Assembly (NCBI GenBank): GCA_022495005.1
Contig: JAGYXB010001848.1
Span: forward strand, 1 to 64,000
Origin: Rhyacophila brunnea
Taxonomy: Eukaryota; Arthropoda; Insecta; Trichoptera; Rhyacophilidae
Reading direction: 5' to 3'
DNA: 64,000 bases
Shown: one piece after another, positions 1 through 10,204 of the stretch
How positions within the stretch are numbered: position 1 is the first letter of the stretch
How the letters are laid out: each line of letters starts with the position of its first letter
Notes under the pieces: model-generated
The model's database searches: none
The model's input: the letters and a program-made list of their open reading frames with translations, nothing else
Told to the model about the DNA's origin: nothing
Translations under genes and position numbers: made by a program

Positions 1-1306
1 CGTGGCCTCGGCGGAATTCAAAACTCAATCTTCCTTAACGCTATTCGACGTTCTAAATCTAGATGGTGCTATTACTGGCTTTGAACAAACTAAAATAAAA
101 AAAACTGGTGAATAATGATTAAGTTCACTTAAAATATTTTATTCTTGACATATCTGTTTTCAACGATAAAATGAAGACATTATTTATTGTGATTTGAAGT
201 ATAAATGAAATGATATATTTTACCGTTGTATTTGTCTGGTTACTTACTAAGACTATAGATGTATGATCTTGGAGTTGTTCGGTGGTAGGATCCAACATCT
301 ATTAATTTTTTGTAGAAGGTTGCTTCGTGTGTGTAGAATAGTGTAGAATGTGTAGTAGAACAATAGAAATAAGATACAGTGATGTTTTTTCTTGGGTTTA
401 TATTGTGGCACTACATTTTAGTTAGATTGTACACGGCTTTAAAATAAATGGTCACATTGATATTGAAGGTTTTGTTACGTAAGATTTACATTATGATTTT
501 AATTAAATTGGATTTTCACGGAGTTGTGCGTGAATATTTGACTATACAGATGAAGGCCAAATATGTGACTAATTTGTGAGCTCTCGTTTCCGCTTAGTAT
601 TATTGTCTGTACCATACAAATGACCATAGACAATAATACGTCGGTTGTAGAGTTGGGTAAATCTCTACAAGATACTGTTATTTTAAATCTTACTTAATCT
701 TTTATCCAAATGAATTATTAAGATAAGCGCGCATAAGCAATTAATTAATCAGACGGTCATATACAGCCGATTATCGAGAAGCCGTTTTTTTTATGTCGGT
801 TGATTAACTTCAGCGCGCGTGAACGATAAGTTTTGACATATTCCTCTACAGCATTGTACGGTTTGCAAATCTGCGATTCCACTATTGCCAAATCTGTACG
901 CTATTGCTAGCTAGATTATATGACGTACCTTACAGGCATACTGTTAGAATATTATTCTACAAGATAGCACTCGAAACATGGTAGTCGAGGTGGTTGGCAT
1001 TCCAGGTGTGTCAGTGTGGTAAGCCAGTTCCTGACCGACCTGTTTATTGTATTTTTTGTAACCTTTGACTTGATAGGTAGGTAATGGAGTTTTTACCTAC
1101 TTTATTGTATTGGTTTATTATTTATGTTTATTCGCAAAAAACGACTTAAATGGAATAGTACAGATCATGAATCCATTAGAATCATTACTTATTAGCTTAT
1201 TACATAAACTATTGGTCGAATCAGATCAAATACTTTCTTAGGCATAGATATTTACACAAAATACATACTAATTTAAAATTAACTTAAAATATCTAAAATC
1301 TCATCT
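1..1306. other. AT-rich non-coding DNA, no gene seen
   Basis: I see no ORF of note, no tRNA fold and no complete element. The segment around 1070-1185 resembles 35085-35270: both share the phrase TTTTTACCTACTTTATTGTA and later a CAAATGGAAT-like tail. It is therefore a fragment of a dispersed retroelement-like repeat. The rest is unassigned. Confidence 0.5.
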
Positions 1307-1309
1307 TAA

Positions 1310-1495
1310 GCGCCGGCTATACGCTCATGCTTTACCACAAACTTACCTGCGTAAACCAGTTTATATCAGGAAGCCCGTGTGTATGGACGAGAAACCTGTA
1401 GGTCGCGCAAACCGAGATAATATGCTGTAAAAGTGTTCCGTATTTTTTGCACAAACTATACCACGCAAGCTAGTTGCTGCCGTCTAGCCGGTGCA
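1310..1495. mobile_element. PIF/Harbinger-like MITE, copy A
   Basis: A 186-bp GC-richer block starts GCGCCGGCTATACG and ends CGTCTAGCCGGTGCA, so its ends are inverted repeats of about 14 bp. It is flanked by TAA at 1307-1309 and 1496-1498, a 3-bp TWA-type duplication typical of PIF/Harbinger elements. The interior shares ACGCTCATGCTTTAC and GGAAGCCCGTGTGTATGGA with copy B at 5243-5408. It has no coding capacity. The superfamily is inferred from TSD size only. Confidence 0.7.
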
Positions 1496-1498
1496 TAA

Positions 1499-2472
1499 TC
1501 AACTTTTGGCAACATCCTCACGGACCACGGGAAACTTTGCAATGTATGTTATCATTTCAAGCCTGGCAAGTAAATCATAGAGTACAATAATTATGAATAT
1601 CCTATTATTTAGATAACTTGTTTTCTTTATAATTTAAATCTTGTATTATGGAAATTCAATGATGATCAAAATATTCTTTAACGAAATAATTATCGCAAAA
1701 TTAATTGGTACACGAAGTAAAACAAGTCGCCCCATATTTAATGTCATTATTAAATACATACGGAAATACTTGTTGAGCGAGAGATAGCATATCTTCAATA
1801 TAATATATGTGACTTTACAAGAAGTTGTCTATGGAAATTTGCGCCCGTGTTAGATCCAGCGACATGATAAAATGCTGGAGGATAATAATTAATTATTTTC
1901 GCGTTCGCTTAGCGGCGCCATCTATCATTGGGACTCTGTAATTAGAATGCGGAAAGCAATCTCACCAGGCGGCCACAACTTTCGATCTAACTTGCACATG
2001 ATTCTATGGAAAATTTATCGGTTACTACTACAGTAGTTATAATTATTATATTAGTCGGTTTTCGCTTTATATACCTCATTTTATCACACATAGCTTAAAA
2101 CACCTCATAAAAAAATATATAACAACTAGAAAAATATTTTTGAAAAAAATTATGACACCTGTGCTTCTAGAATTTGCACCCATATACTCTAACCAAAATA
2201 TGCTATGTGCGTCTTATCTAATTGCGATAGAATTAACTAGCGTTTTATAATTAACACTGAAGCGCTTTCTAAATTACGCCACTTATTTGTAATCGGCTTT
2301 GGTATTTTAAGTCAAAGATTTATAATTACGTTAATTACTAACCGATGTTAGGATCTCTCCAATTTTTGCATATACGTACTTGCACTTGCTAATAATTTAA
2401 TAATTTATATTTTAATTCAACAAATAAAAAATAGGTTATTACATATCATTATTATCACGTTAAATAATTGAA
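1499..2472. other. Non-coding stretch with a degenerate tRNA-like SINE relic
   Basis: No gene is visible. From about 2100 to 2440 the sequence aligns by eye with 10450-10790: GAAAAATATTTTTGAAAAAAA, then ATTACTAACCGATG, then GATCTCTCCAATTTTT, then a TTCAACAAATAA tail. It is therefore a decayed copy of the tRNA-like element annotated at 10416-10892. The rest (1499-2100) is unassigned. Confidence 0.45.
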
Positions 2473-2725
2473 TCGCTGAGTTTCAAAACCCGCTATAAAA
2501 CTTTTTCATTATGTTGAGAAAATCAATAATTTGAATGTTTCAGTAATGTTATAGCGGAATTTGATAGACACATTGATTTTGTTTCATAAATGACAGATAA
2601 TCGTAGCGGATTTTGAAAAAGGCGATAAATTTTTCATGTAGAGATAGATTTTAATAACAAATCCAACGATATATATATCTTAATTATTTCAAAAAAGTGT
2701 TATAGCGGGTTTTGAAATTTAGCGA
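2473..2725. mobile_element. Foldback element with iterated TATAGCGG word
   Basis: The ends form a 26-bp inverted repeat with few mismatches, including an 18-bp perfect core (TTTCAAAACCCGCTATAA on the left, its complement at 2700-2717). Further copies of the core word lie inside near 2551 (TTATAGCGGAATTTGATA) and 2603 (GTAGCGGATTTTGAAA). No target duplication is clear and there is no ORF. It resembles the other TIR elements with repeated words in this window (2946-4359, 16130-16850, 41443-42227). Confidence 0.6.
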
Positions 2726-2945
2726 CAAATTTAGAAGTTTTGGCAATCAAATACTTTCACCATTCAGGCTAGATGATAGTTTATATTAGTGGGGAACAGT
2801 CCCCTGGCCACCATCGGTAGCCCAACCCCCATCAGGGCGCTTCGTCCTCCCACCACCTGACCAGACCCACTGTAAAATCCGTCATTTACTTCACGCTCAA
2901 AACCACAATCCAATATTTAAGGGCCATTATCTCTAATCGACAATA
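2726..2945. other. GC-rich patch, possible LINE remnant
   Basis: The block around 2790-2875 (CCCCTGGCCACCATCGG and on) stands out as GC-rich against the AT-rich flanks. Read on the minus strand it gives a short open stretch reminiscent of LINE 5' coding debris. No motif allows a family call. Confidence 0.25.
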
Positions 2946-4359
2946 GGGGAAGAGCTACAATTATTGGCCAGTTAAGGATTTTTTCAACTTTGTTAATTTT
3001 TTGTGGACTGATATCATTAGGAAGGTGAAATAAAAAAATATTATTTGTTAAATTGTTTATTTGTTTATAATAATCAATTATCAGAACATTTAAAAAAAAA
3101 TATTTTACATCATAAAAAAAATAATCAAAAAAAAAAGGCAGAAATCTACAATTATTGGCCACTTTTTTCAATTATTGGCCACCAAAAAATGCAATTATTG
3201 GCCACCCCGAAATTGCTGTAATAACAGTATGTAAACAAAAATTAAAAAACAGTTTATGTGATATTATGATCACACTTCATTATTAAGTGTTCAATCAAGT
3301 ACTTAATGCAACTTTATCGTCATTTTATTAGACATACGTAACATATTACTTAAAAATACAAAGAACACATTCACATTGAGTTACAGTGAGATAGGCATAT
3401 GTAATTAAATACGTGGAGCTTGTTGGAAATTGATTTCAAAAATTCAAAAGAAATCTTATACCTCCCTAATAGAAGTTAACAAACATCTAGCATAAAGGAT
3501 AAATGAGAATCATTGAAATTTTCTCACAGTAGGAACAGCATACAAAACTTTTCAGTAGAGGATTTTTGCGGAAGGAATTTTAGTGTGCTTCTTGGTATTT
3601 CAAATCTTCTTGTTACTGAACGCAAAGACTCTTCACTATGGTCTTTCATATACTCTATAGCTTCTTTTATTCTTCAGTTCTTGACTATATTTCATTCGTT
3701 TATTTTGATGCATTTTTATTCTGGAACAATCAAGAAAAAAGTTTCTATTATCGGCCATCAAAACTACAATTATGGGCCAGGTGGCGAACATTTATCTACG
3801 AATGTCGGAGAAATATAATAAAAACAAAGATGATTAATAATACTGTTAAAACACTATTCAACTAATAAAAATAAATGTAATACTTTACTAATTAGTCACA
3901 TATTCTATTATTAGCAAGGCCGGCCAATAAAGGAAAATCGACATATTTTGGAATCAGTTATTGGCCACCATCATAATACACCTACCCACCTATTTTTTTC
4001 CAAAATATATGTCTAATGATGTATACATAAATCAAATGCATATATACTTGTCAATTAGATTAGCATTTTGTATGATATTAAATGTTTAACATACCTTTTA
4101 ACAGAAGTCATGTCCTTGTACAATTTACAACAAATCGCAGTTATTTCACGGTTTCGCTCGAACTGTCAGATACAAATGCGATTTTGAGGTTGTTTTATAA
4201 TGCAAAAAGTAACAATTATCTGTTTTACCAACGGAGAAACAATTGACGAGATTTTTTAATAACTTAACAGATGGCAATGTTGATTTAATATCTTAAAAAA
4301 CTAGATTTTATCTGCAAGTGGCCAATAATTGAAGCTGGCCCATAATAGTAGCTCTTACC
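2946..4359 (-). mobile_element. Pogo/psq-type DNA transposon relic with iterated TTGGCCA word
   Basis: The left end GGGGAAGAGCTACAATTATT and the right end are inverted repeats; the right end read on the minus strand gives GGTAAGAGCTACTATTATGG. Both are flanked by TA, the pogo/Tc1-type duplication. The word CAATTATTGGCCA or close variants recurs near 2958, 3150, 3170, 3192, 3770, 3957 and, inverted, near 3920 and 4320. Inside, on the minus strand, lies a psq-like helix-turn-helix fragment (3569-3695). No DDE catalytic region remains, so this is a decayed, probably deleted element. Confidence 0.7.
3569..3695 (-). pseudogene. psq-type HTH transposase fragment (pogo-like)
   Basis: The minus strand reads KYSQEL, then after a frameshift near 3668 reads EAIEYMKDHSEE and SLRSVTRRFEIPRSTLKFL. 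The spacing of acidic helix, SLR..A/TRRF and IPRSTL matches the psq/CENP-B-type helix-turn-helix found at the N-terminus of pogo-like transposases. The frameshift and the absence of any downstream DDE domain mark it as broken. A similar peptide (LLRSTIRRY) occurs in the element at the window end. The family call is by motif recognition only. Confidence 0.65.
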
Positions 4360-4361
4360 TA

Positions 4362-5105
4362 CTCATATTTTATATTTTCACCTATAATAAACAGTTCATG
4401 AAATCTATTAGTGAAGGTATTAAATAAATATGACCATTATATACCTACCAAGAAATAAACCTATCAGTTTTTTAAGAAATTTGTATCGGGGCACTCAAAT
4501 CAATAACTATGTCAAATTTTAGTATAATGTATTAGGAGCTACGTACAGGAGTTTGTAAATGATAGCCACAAACTAGGTTTAAAAATTAACTGTCCCGAAG
4601 GCAAAAGTAACGGTAAACTACTTGGCTGAACGGAAATTGATCTCTATCTCAACGTTTATATCTATATCGTAACGTGACATAACGTGATGTTAATATGCCC
4701 GGTCATAAAGTACTGTAGTTTTTGTGTTTTATATTGTACAGAATCTTTAAGTGCTTTTCCATTCATTAAATTTGATGATGTCAATATTTCGTTAACGTGT
4801 CTTTTCGAGCAACTGTGAGGTTACGTCTATACTCTATTATAAATATCTGTAGGTGTATTTGTTAATAAATTCTGAAAAACTAAACTTTATCAAAATTCTA
4901 TGAGAATAATAGATATAGTAATATTATGTTCACAGTATCAGTTACACACGTCTAGCGCAGGGTGCGCGTCAGACCGCAATAATAATAAAGTTCTGGAGCA
5001 CTGGGAGTTACTTTATTCTTGATCGTGTAGTTTTAACCTGTATATCCAGTAATAAGAGATAACGCTGTCACCCACACTGTATCCTTACTATTACATAAAA
5101 TCATC
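4362..5105. other. Non-coding stretch, nothing recognised
   Basis: AT-rich sequence without a convincing ORF, tRNA-like fold or inverted repeat. Confidence 0.5.
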
Positions 5106-5242
5106 ATAATCCTTTATTAATTCCTTAGTTAGAATTCGGCTTGAGAATGGGTCGATTGTTTGAGCTCTGTATCAGTTGAATTACGACCTTATGATGGAGC
5201 GAGTTTACTATCCATGGTTTTTTCCAACTGACTTTCTCCTAA

Positions 5243-5408
5243 GCACCGACTAGACGCTCATGCTTTACTTCAAGCTTACCTTCGAAAACCGGTTTGTATT
5301 GGGAAGCCCGTGTGTATGGACCGGATGGAAAGCTGAAGCTCGCGCAAACCGAAAAGCGCCGTAAAACTCTATACCGTGCAGGCAAGTCGCTGCCGTCTAG
5401 ACGGCGCA
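5243..5408. mobile_element. PIF/Harbinger-like MITE, copy B, nested in Jockey fragment
   Basis: The 166-bp element starts GCACCGACTAGACG and ends CCGTCTAGACGGCGCA. It is flanked by TAA (5240-5242) and TTA (5409-5411). The uninterrupted paralogous site is at about 44106 (TTTCTCTTAGGTATGC), where a single TTA is present. The insertion therefore duplicated three bases, as PIF/Harbinger elements do. It has no coding capacity. Confidence 0.75.
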
Positions 5409-5690
5409 TTAGGTATGCTTACATATTGTAGTTTAAACACTATACGATATCTATATTTTTGGCCACGTATTTTTTTTCGATTTAACCGTGGTGTAAAATG
5501 AGAACTTTGCCATTCTTAATAATGTTTACGTATGTGTTCCTGATAACTATCTTAGACATCGCGATTATTAGTTATATGTTTTCTTAAGATGCAGAACTAA
5601 TCTGTCTTTGGTGATGCGAATTGGGAAGCCAATAAGTCTTTTCAATCAAATCGTTTCAGCTGTTAATATAATCCACCATTGCGGCTCTCG

Positions 5691-5867
5691 TGGTGCAGTG
5701 CGTAAGGCGCTGGCCTTCCACCCGAGAGTTCTAGGTTAGATCCCGGTGAGGACACAATATTTATGTGATCTTCGCAAAGCCTGGGTGTTTGTGATTGTTT
5801 AAAATTACTAACAACCACCTTGTACGAAAAAGCAAGGACATGGTTATTAATAATTCTAAAAAAATAT
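5691..5867 (+). mobile_element. tRNA-derived SINE (Gly-like head), copy 1
   Basis: The head GCGGCTCTCGTGGTGCAGTG carries an A-box-like segment. The downstream GGTTAGATCCC is a decayed B box. The body matches the intact copy at 13531-13723: CAAAGCCTGGGTGTTTGTGA, then CACCTTGTACGAAAAA, then ACATGGTTATTAATAATTC and an A-rich end. It is inserted in the Jockey fragment. The flanking ATCCAC words suggest an imperfect target duplication. The anticodon-like TCC lies in CCTTCCACC. Confidence 0.75.
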
Positions 5868-6085
5868 CCACTTACGTGAGGATGAGTATTAAAATTTGAT
5901 GTAATTAGCTCATTCAGTGTACTTCCATGTCTCTATTTTATAATAGTTTTTGTATTTACTTACTCTTTATACTGTTTTTCGAATATTTCTTCATCTATGT
6001 CTTTGTTTTTAAATATCACATTGGGAATATTGTCTTAAATTTATAATTTGTTAAGTACACTATAATTATGTAAATAAATTTGTTG

Positions 6086-7600
6086 TATGAGTATAGTCAA
6101 AATAATGTCTTAAAAAGCGTACCAATATTATCGAATCCTACACTTTCAAAGTAAAGATATAAATGTTAACCCTTTGAGCACGCTTAGCTTCGTTGCGCGC
6201 AACTAAACCATTGTGCAATTAGTTCGGAGCGAGTTTTAGAAATCCGCAGCCCGCAGTTTCCCAACATTTTCACTTATGCACGGAACTAAAGAGCACAGAA
6301 TTGCGAAGAATAAATTTAATATTCTATTTTCATGTAAAATAATACTCTTGTTACGGTAAACTATAAACAACGATTAAACATTGTTCAGCGAAGTTTGAAG
6401 TGATTTAAATACTGATCACTTGTTATCATTGGCGTGCGGTTCATAAATGCTGTAGATGCAGAGCATACTCAGAAATAATGGTACTACCAAATGACATTAA
6501 CTAGGGATTTATTGTTGATAAATTATGCATTATTTTGTTTCTAAAGTTGCTATTTTATTAAACCTTCGTTAATATTTATAGAATAACAATTAGAATTATC
6601 ATGCTGCATCACTACAAACCATACTTATTATTATGATTAATATGATATAAATAAAATGGATTTCAAATTATACACATTCATATATTTTTTTTTATAAAAA
6701 TCGATGTTTTTCAAAATAAATATAAAAATATTGAAACTATGAAAAAGTCAAAAATTTCCTCATCAGTAATAGAAAACTTAATAAACTAAATTTTAATTAT
6801 AAATATGACCATAAATAAGATTCGATCTTTCGACCAATTCACATTTTATAACACATTTAAAAATTGTTAGTTTATCTTTGACCAAAAATAAAAAAAAATG
6901 TTTTTTTTAATACCTATATTCAGATACATTTATTTAAATTGTAAATTAAGAAAAAAATGTCTCAAATTGCAAGCTTCGTATTTTTCTGCTATGTGCCTCT
7001 GGTAGCTAGAGGATTCACTTTAAGTTTATTAATACATATTATAAGTATATAGCAAAAGTAGTTATTATGTATTTAAACAATCGTATCCTTACTAAAAAAA
7101 ATCAACGCACGTGTCATTAATATTGATTACAAAAAAAAAGTCTAGAAATTACTTTGAATATTGGAATAATAGCGCTGATACTGCGAAATGTATAATATAA
7201 CATATTGTGCTTCCAACATTTTACAAGTTATGACATTTTTTATCATTTCACTATTGATCTATTAGGTATACAGTAGTTAAAATAAACACATTGATAAATC
7301 GTCGCTGTAGGATTGGTTTGTCGAATAGACCAAATGTCAAATGTTCAGGAGACGACTAACAAATTTGATTATCCTATATTTAAATTGTCGTTTTTACAGC
7401 ATATGAATGCTGTTTTCATTACAAAGCAATTTAAAGAAAAGGATGGTTCTGGTCCATTTAGATAAAAAAATCATTCTGCATTCAAAGGTCGATTTAAACA
7501 AAAACGGATATTCGACAAACCAATCATATAGCGACGAAATATCAAATATTACATTTTTTGTCTTCGACTTGATTATATTGGTAAGGCCAATATTGGTCGT
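6086..7600. other. AT-rich non-coding stretch
   Basis: No coding signal was found. Short homopolymer runs and AT-rich text dominate. A GC-richer patch near 6170-6300 has no recognised identity. The two opposite-strand ORFs over 7394-7697 look like chance overlaps with no family motif. Confidence 0.5.
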
Positions 7601-7609
7601 TTTTTCCAA

Positions 7610-8080
7610 CCTACCTCAAATCCCCAAATATTGTCGCAAGTCAAGCAAGTCAGAGCAACCAAAAGTTATGGATCGTCAGTCGACTGTAATTAAATAAGGT
7701 TAGTTATCTCAATATACCTCAAGACAGTGGACGCGTGTATTCTCGTTATAGTTATACCGTCGTTTAGCGAGCAATTCCAAGCATACATACTGACTCAGAA
7801 GTTATTCGTGGACCACTGCCGGGTCAGCTTGATATAGTGTGACAGTCATCCAAGCGATAATTCTGAATACCTGGCAAGCCGTAACACCTGCTCTTGTCAT
7901 TCATCAAAAGTATACCATCAAGTGCGGCAGTGATGGTACAACTAGACCACGGAGCCAGCTTCAATAGCAAAAAGTTCAGTGATTGGCATACTAGCGTAAT
8001 CCACATCCACATCCACCATCACAATCATTCCGTCATAAAATTACAGTCCACTATGAAAAGCGCAACTATATAATATAGTT
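7610..8080 (+). repeat. Dispersed repeat family B, copy 1
   Basis: This copy shares blocks with 30790-31245 (same strand) and with 44610-44960 and 57660-57930 (opposite strand). Key shared words are AGCTTGATATAGTGTGAC, ATTCTGAATACCTGG and the 3' end ATTACAGTCCACTATGAAAA followed by GCGCAAC. The same terminal text ends the repeats at 46058 and 60076 and, inverted, starts at 43741. It has no coding capacity. Its ends suggest a TIR DNA transposon derivative, which is inference. Confidence 0.6.
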
Positions 8081-8445
8081 ATTGTAGATAGGTAAAGTTT
8101 GACAACCACAACAATAAATTGTCTTAATCCTGGCCAGGGGTGGATTTTTTTAATAAAAATTTTCCAGACCGTGAAATGAATTGAAAACTTACTTAAAGCC
8201 ATTCCATGAACTTACCTCGTAATTTCTTTTATTTGCTCACTAGCCTAAAAAATACTCACTCTGCCTAATCGCAAGGAAAATTAAAAACTAGATAGTATAG
8301 ACATAGAGTAAAAGGAATTAATAATATTTTTATGAGTAAGCTATGTTATCTCGATGCTTTAACATTTTTTATTAATTGCGTAATGTTATATTTTAGAATT
8401 TATTGAAGTAAAACTTTGTAAGTGTAAAATTGTCAGAAAAAAACG

Positions 8446-8578
8446 TGTTAAGGGCGGACGTGCTCAGCGTGGGTCAAAATGGAGCTTTTTTTCTATTTTC
8501 AAAGCATGATCCTGGACATACCTTAAACGTTGTAGATAATCTATTTATATAATTTTGAAGCCTTATTATCCTTTATAT
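8446..8578 (-). repeat. Repeat family C terminal fragment
   Basis: On the minus strand this matches the 3' parts of 51917-52612 and 54571-55521. Shared words include GATAATAAGGCTT, GATTATCTACAAC, TGTCCAGGATCATGC and AAAGCTCCATTTTGACC followed by a GCTGAGCA end. The hAT element at 8579 interrupts it at its internal edge. Confidence 0.65.
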
Positions 8579-9314
8579 CAGTGGTTCCCAAAGTTGACTG
8601 GGCTCCGACCCATCTAACAAAAATTTCCAATCTTAGGACCCACCTGTTAGCTTTCTTAGAGAAAAGAGGGCATAAATATTGGTAATGCTCAGATTCCCTA
8701 GTGGAGAGTCGTGGAACTACTTAATGCTGTCTTATTTGTTAAAAATATTTTTTATAAGTGTGACCAATATGAATGAAATACTGTTGAAATAAGAAACACA
8801 ACTTAAATAGAAAAAAATATTACTTAAATACCTACACCTGCAAGGTTTTTTTACAAAGTTATTTCAATGGGAAGGATGTATTTGTTTCTTATTTTTCTTC
8901 ATTACTGTTTTAGCATCAACTTCAACTTTAGTTACTTTTAATCGCAGTGAGTTTGATATATCCAATTTATTTCGGTATTTAGTTTTAATGTTAATCATAG
9001 CCGAAAATCCGATCTCACATAGATAATATGAGGTAGTAAAGAGGAGGAGGACTTTCATAGCTTCATCGAACAGGCAAGGATAATTATCAGCAAATGAGAG
9101 CCAGAATTTCGTTAACTGTTTACGATTGAAACACAACACAATGCGAAATGAACTTCTCAAAAACAATAGACATCCGTTATTATAGATAGCTGAATGAAAT
9201 ATCAAATCTATCACTTCCTATTTTTTTTTAATTCATGTATACAGTGGCGAGGGCCCACTCAATATTCGCTCGCGACCCACTGGTGGGTCGCGACCCATAG
9301 TTTGGGAAACCATG
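8579..9314 (-). mobile_element. hAT element remnant with intact ends and 8-bp TSD
   Basis: The 736-bp element begins CAGTGGTTCCCAAA and ends TTTGGGAAACCATG, which are inverted repeats with few mismatches. Perfect 8-bp duplications CTTTATAT lie at 8571-8578 and 9315-9322. Terminal CAG.G and an 8-bp TSD are diagnostic of hAT. Inside, on the minus strand, is the tail of a hAT transposase (8864-9214). Most of the transposase is deleted, so this is a non-autonomous derivative. Confidence 0.9.
8864..9214 (-). pseudogene. hAT transposase C-terminal fragment
   Basis: The minus-strand frame reads LCEIGFSAMINIKTKYRN followed by LDISNSLRLKV. This is the C-terminal dimerisation region of hAT transposases of the ZBED5/SCAND3-like group (consensus SEIGFS.L..IKTK.R..L). 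The BED finger and the catalytic region are absent. The first methionine is not a genuine start, since the fragment is a deletion remnant inside the hAT ends. It ends about 290 bases from the left terminus, a normal 3' UTR for such an element. Confidence 0.8.
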
Positions 9315-9329
9315 CTTTATATAATATAC

Positions 9330-9668
9330 CTAACCGATTTTTTTTAAACGGTACATGTTCAAACACGCGCGTTAATATCATTTTACTCCCTACTTTAATT
9401 ATAGTTTGTCAATTTATGGCTACGGCCGTATGTTGTAGCTTAACCACTGGGGAATGCCAAAAAAAATGCCGTATTTCAAAAAACCACTACCTTATTCTTA
9501 GGTCAATAATTATTATAAAGCAATCTTTATTCGTAGGATGTTCATCACACTTAAATGGTCAAAGACATAGCTTATAATAAATATCTTTAGAATTATCTTC
9601 AAATGTGTTAATCTTGCCCATTTTTTAAATAATAAAATGCCTAATTCTTGTCAAATTTGGGATCACAG
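9330..9668 (+). repeat. Repeat family C, copy 1 (5' part)
   Basis: This copy matches 51917-52248 and 54571-54906 over its length: GTTCAAACACGCGCGTTAA, TTTATGGCTACGGCCGTATG, TTGTAGCTTAACCACTGGGG, ATGGTCAAAGACATAGCTTA and TTGTCAAATTTGGGATCACA. No protein frame is kept across the three copies. Superfamily unknown. Confidence 0.75.
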
Positions 9669-9681
9669 CGCCGCAGGCGAC

Positions 9682-9877
9682 AGTGGAGATTGATCATCAC
9701 TCGCCTTTCGATATGACGTAGATTATTTATATAATTTAGTTTTACTTATTTTACTTCTACTATGTAGAAGATCTTTAAATGTGTTGCAGTGTATAAAACC
9801 TTTCCAAATGGTCGCGGGACACCTATTCAGGTTCGACGTAACACTGGCATGCGCGGAGCTTAGTATGGGAAACCCTG
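9682..9877 (-). mobile_element. hAT-like MITE fragment
   Basis: Read on the minus strand it begins CAGGGTTTCCCATAC. It aligns with 59118-59262, which begins CAGGGTTTCCCAAACTGTG. Both share GTGGAGATTGATCAT, a CTCGCCTTTC word and TTACTTATTTTACTT. The CAGGGTTTCCCAAA start is typical of hAT ends. I could not fix a target duplication. Confidence 0.55.
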
Positions 9878-9949
9878 CTATAGTCAATGAATAAAAAACA
9901 GACAATTTTTAAAGACTATTCCAAACAAGTGAAATAAATTTTCCTGTCA

Positions 9950-10200
9950 GATCAATGGATAAGTATTGATTATACAAAAATCACGTTTCTCGGACAACTG
10001 CAGAAACGTATTCTCCATTTCTTTGGTCAGATAGTAACGCGGCGTCTTACGTGGGCGAAGTCGATGCGAACGCAATCGCGACGCGGTTTGAAGCGATATA
10101 AAGCAATACGATGCGAAGCGGCAACATTGTCCTACGCTGTCAGTATCTATCACCGGTCGGCATCGCACATTCATCATGAACGGACGCAAGGGCTTTTTAT
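9950..10200. other. Possible LINE remnant, unresolved
   Basis: The plus strand over 9985-10035 reads GQLQKRILHFFGQIVTR. This resembles the LQ+R.L.FFGH+.RR segment near the end of RTE/CR1-type LINE proteins. The continuation does not match any family I recognise, so the resemblance is weak. Confidence 0.3.
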
Positions 10201-10204
10201 TTGA

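Larger units (their letters stand above)
5110..6085 (+). pseudogene. Jockey-like LINE 3' fragment, copy 1, with two nested insertions
   Basis: This copy aligns by eye with 43929-44575. Both share TTGAGAATGGGTC, GACCTTATG.TGGAGCGAG, GGTATGCTTACATA, GTGTAAAATGAGAAC-like, and a TTGTGAACGTC-like 3' region. In copy 2 the protein frame gives LVRSRLENGS and ERVQKNFLRLLYLRLYGYYP, the C-terminal reverse-transcriptase tail of Jockey-type LINEs. Copy 1 is interrupted by a MITE (5243-5408) and a tRNA-derived SINE (5691-5867), both absent from copy 2. It is full of stops and is dead. Confidence 0.65.

Noticed and set aside
3513..3818. 101-codon plus ORF as a membrane protein
   Set aside because: The opposite strand carries the psq HTH relic of the transposon. 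The plus frame has no family features.
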